Shown: positions 46,655 through 59,639, counted from the stretch's first letter. The stretch: DNA of 64,000 nt from Sipunculus nudus (GCA_026874595.1 CM049322.1:56980386-57044385); one strand, 5' to 3'. Program-made: numbers and translations. Notes: generated by a model not told the origin, from the sequence alone.

Positions 46655-48099
46655 CCAGAATTGATAAAAAAATTCGTGCTCCTGGGGATAATCCGCTCAG
46701 TTGTCAAGGCATGAATGAACCTGCATTGGGTCGAGGCACATGAATACACGACACACTATTGAGAAAAACCCGCAGTAACAACAGCGATCAAAGTCCCTAT
46801 CAGTTTGTTTTTAGTGTCGCATGGTTACGAGAACAATATGTGCTTTGCTGTTGAGTGAGGTACGGTGGGTGCATAGGCACCTGAAAGGTCGAGTAAACGC
46901 ACACTCACAAGGCAGGCATAGGCGAGACCCCCAGTCAATACAGAACGGACAGCCGACCCAGATTTTACTGAACTTTCCTAAAATCTTTATTGATGCAATC
47001 ATCATTTTTATAGCCCACGAAGATTTTATGTTGGACAACTTTATGATTTTTTTGTATGCAACAGAGGATGTAGTGAGACACACTAATCACGTTTATTGGG
47101 GAATAGTGATAAGGGAGTAAATAATGACCTAAAATTTGTCAGAAATTATGATCGTGTTAACGCAGATATAAAATGTATAATTCTCCATTGAACTATTCCA
47201 AATTAAAAAAAAAAAAATACTCTATATTATCTTGCGAACATAATGATCTATATTTTGTTTTGTATCTAGAGAACATGCAAATTTGCACTATGACGCCATG
47301 ACATTGCACACGTTGTGTTAGGTCCAAAGCTTCAAATGCTTCAACACAAAGCGCCAGGGGTGCCACTTAGAAAATATAAACAAAGTGAACTTTAGGGTAA
47401 ATGCCTATAAGTTTATAAGTTTACCTGTCACCCAAGATACGTTTCATGTAATTTAATCCTGCAAGTGTGCACGTTATACATCAATAGAGAACTACGAATA
47501 TAACGATTACCTATACCATGGTTTCAATTTTAAGCACGAGTGTAATATATATTGCTTCATAATTGTATATTTATGTGATTTTTATTATGTGTCCCTGGGG
47601 CTTAATGGAGCCTTACCAGGATATTTGTTTCCAATTTTTAAAGCCAATGAGTTCCTTAAAATCCGGCTCTCGTGGTTTATGGGTGGAGCACGCGGAGATC
47701 GAATTTGAGAATTTTACAGTTAGCCCCATCAAGGGCGAGAGCTCATAAGGATTAATGGGGAGACTGTTACCAACAGCCGCGTTGCACTAACAAACGAGTG
47801 CACCTTATGGGGGCTCCTCAGGGTTATAATCCAGCAATGAGATGACACGCAGGACCCCAAAAATAAAACGCCGCGCTTTTTTAATCTTAGTATCACCATG
47901 GTAAATGTACATGGTAAATTCGTTTCCAGAGTTGGGCTATGCATGTGACATATGACAACTGCAGGGAACTGCCATGTCTGTCTCAAGGTGTTGGAATCTG
48001 TAAATCATATCATCGTCCCCTGAGTAGAGATAAATAGGATTTACACAAAACGCAGGAAGAGTATGTAAAAAACTCAGATAATGGAAGACCTAGGACTGT
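46130..48099. other. spacer between D1 and D2, no recognisable gene
   Basis: Contains long AT runs at 46518-46655 with an ATATGCGCATATATATGCGC core. A less AT-rich stretch at 46810-47110 is open on both strands, and another lies at 47650-47990. Neither shows a family motif I can identify. Confidence 0.5.
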
Positions 48100-49520
48100 C
48101 GTGGCTTGGTTGAATGGTCTCTGGTGACAGTACAAGGTTTGGGTTATGACTGGGTCGAATGATTTCTAATGACAGTAAAGTTGAGGTGGTATGACTAAGT
48201 TGAATTATGTATGATGACACTAAATTGAAGAGTGTATGGTTAGGTTGAATGATATGTAAAGGCAGTACAAGGGAGTGAGTGGGTGAGACTCAGGAGAATG
48301 ATATCTAGTGACAGTACAAGGAAGTGAGTATGGCTGGGTTTAATATTCTTTAGAGGCAGTACAATTTAGTGGGTATGATTGTTTTGAATGATATCTATTG
48401 ACGTTACATGGGAGAGGTATGATTGAGTTGAATGATATCTAATGACGTTTTGCGTGGAATAATTTGGAGGAATGATACCTAATGACGTTCCATGGGAGGG
48501 GGTATGACTTGGATGAATGAAATCTAATGACGTTACAGGGGAGGGGGTATGATTTAGATGAATGATATATAGTGACATTACATGGGAGGGGCTATGACTT
48601 GGATGATTGGTATATAGTGACGTTACAGGGGAAGGGTAAGACTTGGATGAATGATATCTAGTGACGTTACATGGCAGTGGGTATGACTTGGATGAATGGT
48701 ATCTAATGACGTTATATAGGAGGGGTATGACTTGGATGAATGAAATCTAGTGACATTGCATGGGAGGGGGTATGACTTGGATGAATGATACCTAATGACG
48801 TTACATTGGAGGGGGTATGACTTGGTTAAATGATATCTAATGACGTTACATGGGAGGGAGTATGACTTGAAGGAATTATATCTAGTGACGTTACCTGGGA
48901 GGGGTATGGCTTAGATTAATGAAATCTAGTGACATTACATGGGAGGGGGTATGACTTGGATGAATGGTATCTAATGGCGTTATGTAGGAGGGGTATGACT
49001 TGGATGAATGAAATCTAGTGACATTGCATGGGAGGGGGTATGACTTGGATGAATGATACCTAATGACGTTACATTGGAGGGGGTATGACTTGGTTGAATG
49101 ATATCTAATGACGTTACATGGGAGGGAGTATGGCTTAGATGAATAAAATCTATTGACATTACATGGGAGGGAGTATGACTTGGATGAATGGTATCTTATG
49201 ACGTTAAATAGGAGGGGTATGACTTGGATGAATGAAATCTAGTGACATTACATGGGAGTGGGTATGCCTTGCATAAATGATATCTAGTGACGTTACATTA
49301 GAGGGGGTATGACTTGGTTGAATGATATCTAATGACGTTACATGGGAGGGAGTATGACTTGAAGGAATTATATCTAGTGACGTTACCTGGGAGGGGTATG
49401 GCTTATATGAATGAAATCTAGTGACATTACATGGGAGAGGGTATGACTTGGATGAATGGTATCTAATGGCGTTATGTAGGAGGGGTATGACTTGGATGAA
49501 TGAAATCTAGTGACTTTATC
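48100..49520. repeat. 45-bp minisatellite array 2 (~31 units)
   Basis: Same family as 43690-44965, with a slightly different majority unit (GTATGACTTGGATGAATGA). A roughly 340-bp multi-unit block starting with ATGCATGGGAGGGGGTATG-like units around 48740 recurs near 49010, which shows block amplification. Confidence 0.95.
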
Positions 49521-50170
49521 TGTCAGTGGTTGATATGGTCAGGACCCATTACTTCATGGCTCTAAATGTATATGTTAATGTATAAATGAATGTGGTAAAA
49601 TATTCAAATGATAAATTGTTTTCGGGTTGTTAGTAACTGATTCTCACTTTCTGATTACAATTCGGTGTCTTTTGTATACCATGGTGATGAAACTAAAAAA
49701 AAAAATATCGAAACAAAGCAGCGGTTAATGGGAAGGAGATACAGAACTGGAGTGTATTTATAACCGCTGCGTACGGCGAGTGACATTGTGAGTCTTTTTA
49801 GTCTGACAGTCACGTGGGTATCAGTCTAACTGCAACATTCTAACTTACTTTGGAACCAATTACAGTATCAACTAACTGAGAACGCAATGACACCTTAATG
49901 CGAGAATCCAAGAATCGGCTACATGAGAACACAATGACACCTTAATGGGAATTTTATTGAATCAATTACCTGATTACACAATTACACCTTAAAGTCAGGT
50001 TACAGAATCAGCTATCCGTGCATAAGAGGACACTGTACTGACAGAACTGTTCTCACCAAAACCATGCATGCATAGGAAAATGATACAGGTACTGTATAAT
50101 ATCAGTGCTCAAACTAACAGCGACGTACGTTCCATATCTGCTAATTTATCCCTTCAAAAAAAAGGCTCAC

Positions 50171-50285
50171 CTGTGTTCCTCAGATAATTGATTCGAATGT
50201 GTTTCACCTCCTATGTCATGTCCTAAGTGCGCACTGCGGGTCTGGTGGACCCGACGCAGTTACGAGAATATAACTAGCCAAGTGC
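50171..50285 (-). other. candidate distal first exon (paralogue of 45372-45480)
   Basis: Duplicate of the proximal first exon, including the ATGACATAG mini-ORF (50219-50211) and a donor (CACAG|GTGAGCC) that differs in sequence but is still strong. If used, it would splice over the proximal cassette into the same downstream exons. Confidence 0.42.
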
Positions 50286-50292
50286 GTCTTTT

Positions 50293-50317
50293 GCACATGC
50301 GCGGATTCGATTTTATA
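50293..50317 (-). promoter_or_regulatory. distal promoter: TATAAAA plus GCGCATGTGC
   Basis: TATAAAA at 50317-50311 and GCGCATGTGC at 50302-50293 on the minus strand, spaced as in the proximal cassette about 4.8 kb away. Confidence 0.4.
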
Positions 50318-50483
50318 AAAAAAGATCTACACAAACCTAGGGGTGTCATTTATGTAAATATTTCCAGAGAGATTCTTTCTGTATAGAAAACTGTTTATTG
50401 ATTAGCTGTAGCTTGCTAGGTAGGTCAAGCATTGGCATAAGAACATAGGATCAACATACATGAGTAAACTATACCACGCTCTC

Positions 50484-50720
50484 CTCAGTGAAGGCCGCCG
50501 TATTGAATAAGGCAGAGTACAAGAGGTAACAAGCATAAAAAAACTAGGTCAATACATATCAACTCAGTGAAGGCCGCAGTATTGAATAAGGCAGAGTACA
50601 AGAGGTAACAAGCATAAAAAAACTAGGTCAATACATATCAACTCAGTGAAGGCCGCAGTATTGAATAAGGCAGACTACAAGAGGTAACAACTATGAAACC
50701 TAGGTCAATACATATCGACT
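50484..50720. repeat. 79-bp tandem triplication in D2
   Basis: CTCAGTGAAGGCCGC starts at 50484, 50563 and 50642. D1 has a single copy at about 45733. Confidence 0.92.
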
Positions 50721-50984
50721 TCGCGCACAGAGAAGCCCGGGTCGAAATGACTACACAACTAAATCGCACTTTTACTGCAGTAGGTTTGTGTCCTCTTAAA
50801 TTTCCCAAGGCCGCACTGATCCCTGCCAACTAAAGTAATTTTAGTGTATATTAATTCGTGTGACCTGTATCATAAAACCTCAGCACATTTCCACATGATA
50901 TTTTCACAAAGTGGAGGTCTCTAAAATAGATGTCTTATTTGAATGTACTTTGGATCCAGAATCCTGGGTTAACAACGTAAACAA

Positions 50985-51505
50985 GAATTAATTCTAAACT
51001 CCTTAACTCAACAAATATTTACACATAATTTATTCTAAACTCCTTCCCACCACAAATACTTACATATAATTAATTCTAAACTCTTTCCCCCAACAAATAC
51101 TTACATATATTTAATTCTTAACTCCTTACCGCAAAATACTTATATTTAATTCTAAACTTCTTCCCACAACAAATACATATAATTAATTCTAAACTACTTC
51201 CCCCAACAAATACTTACATATAATTATTTTAAATTCCTTCCCCTAACAAATACTTACATAAAATTAATTCTAAACTTCTTCCCCCAACAAGCACTTACAT
51301 ATACTTAATTCTAAACTCCTTCAACCAACAAATACTTGCATATATATTTATTGTAAACTCCTTTCCCAAAAAATACTTACATATTTATAATTCTACACTC
51401 GTTCCCCCAACAAATACTTATATTTAATTCTACACTCGTTCCCCCGACAAATACTTATATTTAATTCTAAACTCCTTCCCCAACAAATACTTACATATAT
51501 TGTAG
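50985..51505. repeat. ~40-bp minisatellite (13 units)
   Basis: Units of AATTCTAAACTCCTTCCCCC then AACAAATACTTACATATA, 35-41 bp each. The corresponding place in D1 (about 46080-46125) has one unit only. Confidence 0.93.
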
Positions 51506-51829
51506 TCCGAAACCGGAATGTAACTCTGCAGATGTATATAGAACGTATTTAAGCAAGCATTACACAATGAAGGCGGTTAGATTCACCAGAATAAAATATT
51601 GTTTTTTATTTAAAAATAAAAATCATGAAAGACCCACAAAAGGCCAGTGCGGGCTGATGACACCCAGGGACAGTGGGGACTGGCAGTATTTAAACAGTAT
51701 TTAAATACACTGAACAACACGGTGAATGTTTGAATCTTTGTAATTTGTCTGTAGAGGTATATGAGCATTACAAGGAACAGTGGCATTTTACATCTGATGT
51801 ATTAAATTGAATGCCTATGTCAGCATACA

Positions 51830-52480
51830 AATCAGCAGGGTGGTCCTGTTACCTTTTTATTTGACCTTGTTATATCAAAATCAATATGGTCCCTCCGTTA
51901 TTGACAGGTGACCCATAAGTCAAAGATTACAGCTTTGGGGTGAAAACTTTGCGTCCACATGCTTTTTCTACAAGTGAGTTGTGTTATCTTGACCTTTCAA
52001 ATTATACGCCCTAGACTAAAAAGTATTGTTCTCCCATTGGCAGAAGCCGTAAGTGAAAGATGGAGGTATGGGTTGAAAACATTATTTAACAACGTGTCAA
52101 AAATATTTAGAGAAGTGAGTGCAATGACATTGACCTTTGAACTTGGGACCTTACATTCATGAGCTTTAATATATCGTTAAGAAATTAAAATTGATATTCA
52201 ACTTTGAAGCCAATGTGGAGATATTATCCGTAAACTAATTTGTGAATGGAAGGGCCCTGTGACATTGACCTTTGATCCTAAATCAAGCAAAACCTGTCCT
52301 ATTTGCAGGTCATCTAAATGTGTAAGACGGAAGGTTTGTGAAGAAAGTTTGGCTTAAAAGGCTTGGAGAATATTTTTAAGGCAGTGGGTTAAGTGACCTT
52401 GACCTTTGACCCCATGAGTCCTAAATCAGTACGGTTCTTGCCTGAATTGTTGGCCTTATATAGTCATGATTGAAATATGT
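51830..52480 (-). repeat. diverged AGGTCA-family repeat
   Basis: Degenerate versions of the CCTTGACCTTTGACC core at about 52130, 52265 and 52396, with CATTGGCAG-like spacers. No clear ends. Confidence 0.65.
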
Positions 52481-52765
52481 TTGTCAATTGAAACTTGGGG
52501 TATCTTAAAGAAAAACCAAATTGTAGATGGGCGCGATTACGGACAGAGAAAATAGACCGACGGACAGGATAATTAAGATATTGCACTCGATCATCATTAA
52601 TATACAGACCAGGTTTTAAGACACAAGATGAAACTACAGCTGACAAACTGATAAGATAGATATGATCTGACCCTTGCAAAATTAGAAAAAAAATCGTTTA
52701 AAATTTAAAATATATATATATATATATATATATACAAAGTGCGCCACCACTTTTGAGAACTTCAC

Positions 52766-53838
52766 TAGGGACCCATGGGTCTCGACGCTCAGCTGCATTT
52801 GTCTATAAGGATATATGTTTATGAGGTTTTCCAGAATATTGGTCCTGTGATCAGTTTGAAGCCAACTTGTCTACCCAAGCTGGAGTTATATCATCCATAA
52901 ACTAATTTGTGAATGGATGGGCTCTGTGACCTTAACCTTTGACCTTATGACCCCAAAATCAAAAGGAAACTTCCCCTATTGGCAGGTGCACCGTATGTTG
53001 ATGATGGAAAGATTGAGATGAAAAGTTTGGCTTAAAATGCATCCACAATCTTTCTAAAGAAGTGGGTCCTGTGACCTTGACCTTTGATCTCATGACCCCA
53101 GAATCAACATTTCTTACTTTAGTGGTGGGCCATATATAAGTCAAGTTTAAAACCAATATTTCAAACCAAACTGGTGTTATCATCTTGAAAATAAAATGTG
53201 GGTTTATGGCCTCCATGACCTTGACCATGTGACCCAAATCCGTAAGTTACTGCCATTATTGGCAGGTGAGCAACATCTGGAAGATGGAAGGTTTGGGATG
53301 AAAAGTTTGGCTTCAAATGCATATGCATTCTTTTTAAATAAATGAGTCCTGTGACCATGACCATTGACCGTTGGACCCCAAAATCCACACGATTCTTACT
53401 CTAGTGGTGAGTCATATATAAGTTAAGTTTGAAACTAATATGTCAAACTAAACTGGAGTTATCATCTGGAAACTAAATTGCCCCTGTGACCTTGACCTTT
53501 GAACATGTGACCCCATATTCATTAAGCTCTCCCCATACTGGCAAGTCAGCTTAATGTGCAAAATGAAAAGTTGGGATGAAGGGCTGGGCTTAATCGTTTT
53601 AAAAATGAGTCCTGTGAACTTGACCTCTGACCTCATGACCCAAAAATCATATAGGTTCTTGCTTTGGTGGTGGGCCATATTTAAGTCCGGTTTGAAATCC
53701 ATGTGTCAACAAAACCTGGAGTTATCGTTTCTAGGTCCAGAAGTTACGATTTGTGCCCCTATAACGGACGGCCGGACAGACGACGGACAGAGCGCCATTC
53801 CTATACCTCAGTTGACTTATAGTCAGCTGAGCTAAAAA
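52766..53838 (-). repeat. apparently complete AGGTCA-family element (~1.07 kb)
   Basis: Begins ACTAGGGACCCATGGGTC (palindrome GACCCATGGGTC) and ends CAGCTGAGCTAAAAA. Both edges are shared with other copies in the window. The body holds four to five tandem subunits with the CCTTGACCTTTGACC core. No coding capacity; short frames here are accidental. Confidence 0.75.
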
Positions 53839-53849
53839 AAAAAAATAGC

Positions 53850-56835
53850 CATGGTCAAAATTGAAGGCATTGAAGAAATCGTGCTCAAACAGAAAAGGTC
53901 GTCTTTATGGAGATGCAAAGATGCCCGTGTGTCTGTTGCCAGCTTTATTTGTCTCTCGCGTAATTCTATCAGCGCGCCAATTGTAAACAACGGGACCTTG
54001 AACCAGATTACATGTAACCACCACAAAACCTCAATCTCCCTCAAGTGTTTCCAACACTGTCTAGTTTCTGATATGGCCGGTGAATAAAATAAAACCTGAC
54101 ACAACCAGTGGTCTGAATGTGTCCATTAGCTGAAGCCTAATACTGCGCAGCCACAAGTCACGTTGCCTTGGGCGTGGTTATCCGGGGAGGCGTACGTAAT
54201 TCAGGACAGGCGCTGAGCAAACAGATCATTTTTTAGCTGTGGCGAATGCAGTCTGAAGGGTGAATTTGATCGCACTGAATATTTGAATGTAGTGAATGAC
54301 GCCAACAACATGTTTTATACCGTTCATAATGCTTGTTCGTCCATGATGTTCATAGTACAATATTACTAAACCGGACCATTGCACCACTGGGAAAATTATA
54401 AGACAGGTTGAGCCATTGAAATTCAAACACATAATGCCGACTTCTCTTTCCAATAATAGTCTTCTCATTACATTGTCTTTACATTGGCGAATACAAAGAA
54501 GAAAATGTAGACATGGACATAGCCGACAACCGCTAAATAGCGTATAGGGAACATAAATTGTAGTAGGTCGAAGGCTCGAAGAAAATCCCTAAATAATTGT
54601 AATAGATCACATTTTCCAAGGCGATATCGTTATCCGTTTTGTTACATTAGACGGATGTCCAAAATTGTGTCATTGTGTGTCACAGTATAGTGTACAATTA
54701 AGAACGAATCAGTTTTATCAAACCGTTCTTTGAATATTTCAACAACACACGTAACACAATACCGGTAGGAAAAAGGGATATAATACACCTCAGAACGAAT
54801 GCAAAAAAGTAAGATTCTATGCAAATGTAACTTACACTATTCAGGGTATTAAAGGGGATAAATCATTCATTTTTTTATCAATTAAACGTTTTGTTCCACA
54901 GTGAATCAAAGCACGACACTTGATTTGGTAATGGGGTTTGTGTAGATAATTATACGCATTTCCAGTACCCCAGTGTAAGAGGTATATACGTGTCTCTTGT
55001 GGTAGGTCCTGCTGACACATAAATTTTATGATGTACTGTGTGACACGGTAGCGACAGTTGACTTTACATACACTACCCACTAGACTTGTAAAACATATGA
55101 CAAATGAAGCAATTTATCTCTACATCGATCCACAAGGACTAAACAGGAGTGCTGTTATATGTCGATGTTGCTGAGGTCTGGTGTCATGACCGTGAACCCG
55201 GAAAAGGCTGCATGCTTTGTCTCTATCCTGGGGGGGGGGGGGTCCCTCACATTCGCCATGTCTACACCAAACATATCGCTTGAAGTTACATCCAAGCTAA
55301 TTAACCACTTATGTCGCGACAATAAAACTTTGAAGTTTTGTAATTTTCATTTTGAATGTCTGTATAATACAGAATATGCATGTATGTTTTTATTCAATTA
55401 AGAATAAACTTTGCTGCTTCCAGTCTGTTCTTAGGTAATGTTAGTATGGACAAGTAAAACAGATAAACTTAATATACTTTTGTTTCTGTGGAAAAATCAA
55501 AGTTTCCATAATTTGATATTAAACGTCTCTAACAGGTCGTTCCCAGGAGGGCTTTATACCTGAATCTACTTCAGTCAATGTAGATCCACTCCTCAGTATG
55601 TTATGTTCATGGTTATGGGTGCTTTTACGTAATCTTAAATTAAAATGACAAGTTGCGAAAGACATAAGGTGATGTTGCTGTTTATTTCCGGAGAATGGAA
55701 TATTGTTCTGTATCTCTCTATTTTTCTTTTGTTTTAACTAAAATTGAAATTTCGAGTGACAGTTTTCTAGGACGAGTGTTCTTGCTTCATATGCTTATGA
55801 AAAAAATGTGTAAATAAAATTTAACCAATTTATGTGTATTACCGATGTTCAAAAAGCAAGATTTGTTTGGTAAATTTGTGAGCGTCGCATTGTTAATGAA
55901 TATTCCATTCTATATTAAACGTAATCACCTCTATGCTGGCGGGCGATTTTCTGATTTGTATTATGTATTATGACATGACGCAGCCACAGGTCATTCTTTG
56001 TGTATGGCAAATTTTATCTTGATATTGAGGTAAGGAAAGTGTTGTCAGTCTCGGGCTGAAATTTAAAGTAACGTTACATTTGTTGCATTTAACAACAACA
56101 TCACTACTTCATCAAGGAAGTTACATGATCTGTACCTTACGTCTTTGCACAGTATACCTTTTATAATTGGCCATTTTGTAATTAAAAGATTTGGTTCTTG
56201 ATTAACGACTGAGAGTGTTGCCAGAAGCATTCGATCCTCGAACAGTGACATAAAACTGCAGATCGTTATGACTGGCCCCTGTTTACTAAAATTGTTTTTC
56301 GTTATGACTGGACAGTATTTATGAAAAATGCTGATCGTTATGACTGGCTACAGTTTATGAACACTGCTTATCGTTATGACCGGTCCCTGTTTATGAAAAT
56401 GGCTTATCGTTATGACTGGTCCTTGTTTATGAACACGGCTTATCGTTATGACTGGTCCTTGTTTATAAACACTGTTTATCGTTATGACTGGTCAGTATTT
56501 ATGAAAAATGCAGATCGTTACGACTGGCAACTGTTTATGATCAGTACTTATCGTTATGACTAGTCCCTGTTTATGAACACTATTTATTTTTGTTGACTGG
56601 TCAATGTATATGTACACTGCTTATCGTTATGACTGGTCAATGTTTATGAACACTGCTTGTCGTTATGATTGGTCCCTGTTTATGAACACAATTTATCTTT
56701 ATGACTGGTCAATGTTTATGAAAAATGCTTAATGTTATGACTGGCTATTGGATATGAATTCTACTTATCGTTATGACTGGCCTCTGTTTATGAACACTCT
56801 TCGTCTTTATGACTTGCCACTTTTTACGAACACTA
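53850..56835. repeat. diverged segmental duplication, copy P1
   Basis: Collinear with 56940-60985 through several landmarks: AACAACGGGACCTTGAACCAG / AACAACGAGACCTTGAACCAG, GTGGTTATCCGGGGAGGCG, TTTTTAGCTGTGGCGAA, TTCCAGTACCCCAGTGTAA, and the terminal TTATCGTTATGACTGG array. Divergence is much greater than between A and B. Confidence 0.82.
56255..56835. repeat. 36-bp minisatellite in P1 (~16 units)
   Basis: Units of GCTTATCGTTATGACTGG then TCCCTGTTTATGAACACT. Being 36 bp, the array stays open as a dodecapeptide repeat (MNTAYRYDWSLF-like) at 56321-56563; I see no start, signal or partner exon to support a protein. Confidence 0.92.
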
Positions 56836-59639
56836 GACTAAATCACAGTTTGGAAACTGACATGATAGACATTATCTGACGTTTTCAATAATAGAAAAAA
56901 AATCATAAAAAAAGAGAAATAATTCAGGTGGTACCATGAGTACTGACCAGACTAGCCGTGGTCAAATTGATGGCAAGATTCATGGCAATCAGTGTTTAAC
57001 GGAAGAAGTAGTCCTCGGGCCAATTTCCTGCTGACCCCCCCCCCCCCGTCATTATTATGTTTAATCAAATATGTTTGTTAAAATGATTCACAAAGATCAT
57101 ATTTAGATCTCTTTTTATCGCAAATAACAGTAAAGTATTAAAATGATATGCCTCCATATATCTTAAACATTTAAATTTGTAACAGAATGTTAAAACTTTG
57201 AAATAGAATTTTGAAATTAATTTTAATAAATTCAGCACATTTTAGGTAAAGTGGTAGCTCTGATTAAAGTTAGCAGTAAATATTTCTAGACATAACAATT
57301 TCGTAGGGGAACCCTTTACATTACTCCAAAAATGTTAAGCAGTTATGAACCATTGTTAGTTTATAAAATTGCCGATTTCAAGCCTTCTGGACACTTTTAC
57401 AGAGGGGTTACGCTTTGAAATATAACCCCCATGAGTCACTTTATCATGAAGTGGCATCAAACTTAATAGTGACGGGGGGGCGGGGGGGGGGGGGGGGGGG
57501 GGCTTGCGGCAAAACCTAAAATTTCAGAATTGGCCCCAGAACCAGAGGCTGTCTCTCTGGACGTGCAAAGACACCTCAGTGTGTCTGCTGTCTGCTTTAT
57601 TTATCTGCTTTATTTATTATCCATCTCGCCACAAGTAAACAACGAGACCTTGAACCAGATTTCAAGAACCACAAAAACCTGGGGGTGCCTCAAGCATTTC
57701 TGACATGATCTAATCGTTGATTCCCCCCCCCCTTTCCCCAAAGTCCATTAGTCAAATCACTTTTAACAATAATTCCTCGGAAAAATTAAATTTCCCAACC
57801 TTTTGACTGACTAAAATATGAAAAGTTGTTTACATTAACCTTGTAATATTTAAATAATATTAAGATTGTTTTAAAGAAAAATGACATTATTTTACATTAA
57901 AATATTAACAATCTTAATGTATAAGTTTCTTAGTTTCTTAGTTTACTTATAAACTAATATTCTTACAATTGAATACAGGAATACCCTGAACTTCAGCTAT
58001 AGCAATTCGGTCGCAACAGGTGGTCTGGCTTCAGCAGTTATGAGCATTTCCCAAACCGCACAGCAACTGACAACTAACCCTACGGTTTGTAGTTAAATAC
58101 TGCGCAGTTTGTTACAAGTCACGTGGCCTCGAGCATGGTTATCCGGCGAGGCGCAGGCCTACGTGACCAAGGACAAGCACTACAAGCCATTTTTAGCTGT
58201 AGCGAACGCTGTCTGAAGGGGTAACGTGATAACGGCAGCAACGTTTTATGATAAAACACTTTGTACGCAGCAGCTAGTGTGTATCCAGCTGATAAAATGC
58301 CAATGCAGTTAATGTATTCTAAATATATGCACAGAAGTAAATACGCAATGGAGCATGTATGTTAAATCAGATATGTATTGTTGTGCATATAAATGTACGA
58401 TGAGAGTTACAACTGCATCATAATGTTTATCTTACACAAATTATTGATAAGAAGAAATATGTCTGTTTTTTTTAATGACGCCATCAAAATGTATCACCGT
58501 TGATAATTCAAAATCGTCTATTATGTTCATATAACGTATACAAGATAATCAGATTCGAAGCAAATGTAACTAACATTATTCAGGTTGTTTAATGTGATAA
58601 ATCATTTATTTTTCAACAATTTAATCACATGAACGCAAGTGCTAAATATACACAGAACATTTAGTTTACAAGGACTTGGTCCCATTTTCACACGAAATGA
58701 GAAAATCGGTAATGGCCTTTTTTTTTGTTTTGTTTTGTTTTGCTGTAAATGTTACTTTAGTATATCACAATGATGAAAGAATCACAGCACATGTAAAGTT
58801 CTGTTTTATCTGCAGCTCCATTTTTGCAAAGTTTCATTATTTCTGTAATACAATGATTCAAAGCCAACACTGCATTTGGTAATGTGGTTTGTGCAGATAT
58901 AAGCATCTCCAGTACCCCTGTGTAACAGGTATATACTTGTGTGTTGTTATGGGTCCTTCAGACACATGGGTTAAATGATTACTAAGTGACTCGGTATAGC
59001 TGTAGTCGGCGTAACATACATACAATAACCACGACTTGTAAAAAATAAGACGAATGAAGCAATTGATCTCTAGATCGGTCCACAGGAGGATAAACAGGAG
59101 GGCTGTTAGTTGTTGATGTTGCTTAGGCCAGGTATCAGGAGTGTACATCTTGAACTAGGAATGGCTGTATGCTCAGTTTTTTTTTCTATGGGGGGCCCTA
59201 CTTTCGCTACGTCTACATCAAACCTATCTCGTGAAGCTACACCAAAACTAATTAACCTCTTCTGTTCCGAAAATAAAACTTTAATAAAAGATTTGCAATT
59301 TCCATTTTGTATGTCTGTATAATACATAAATATGTATGTATAATTATATTATGAAATAGTTAATCTAAGTACGGTCAGTAGATAATAAACTTTGGTGTTC
59401 CAGTTCTGTTCTCATGTAGGGTTTGTGAAGGCAATGAGATAAACAAAATTAAATAAATAACTACGTACATTAAGAAACAATCTCATTTATAACATTATAT
59501 ATATATATATATATATAATATTATATATTATATATATAATATTATATTATATCATATATGTGCAGAGTGTAATTCAAAGAAGTGGTCCTTGAATGACGAC
59601 TGGGTGTTGCCAAGAGTATTAGATCTTTAAACAGAACAC

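Larger units (their letters stand above)
49850..51030. repeat. promoter-bearing segmental duplication, copy D2
   Basis: Second copy of 45000-46130. Here a 79-bp segment is triplicated (50484-50720) and the terminal 40-bp motif has expanded into an array. Confidence 0.88.

Noticed and set aside
46811-47120. Small gene open on both strands
   Set aside because: Both frames are equally open, neither has a motif, and no splice or promoter support is seen.
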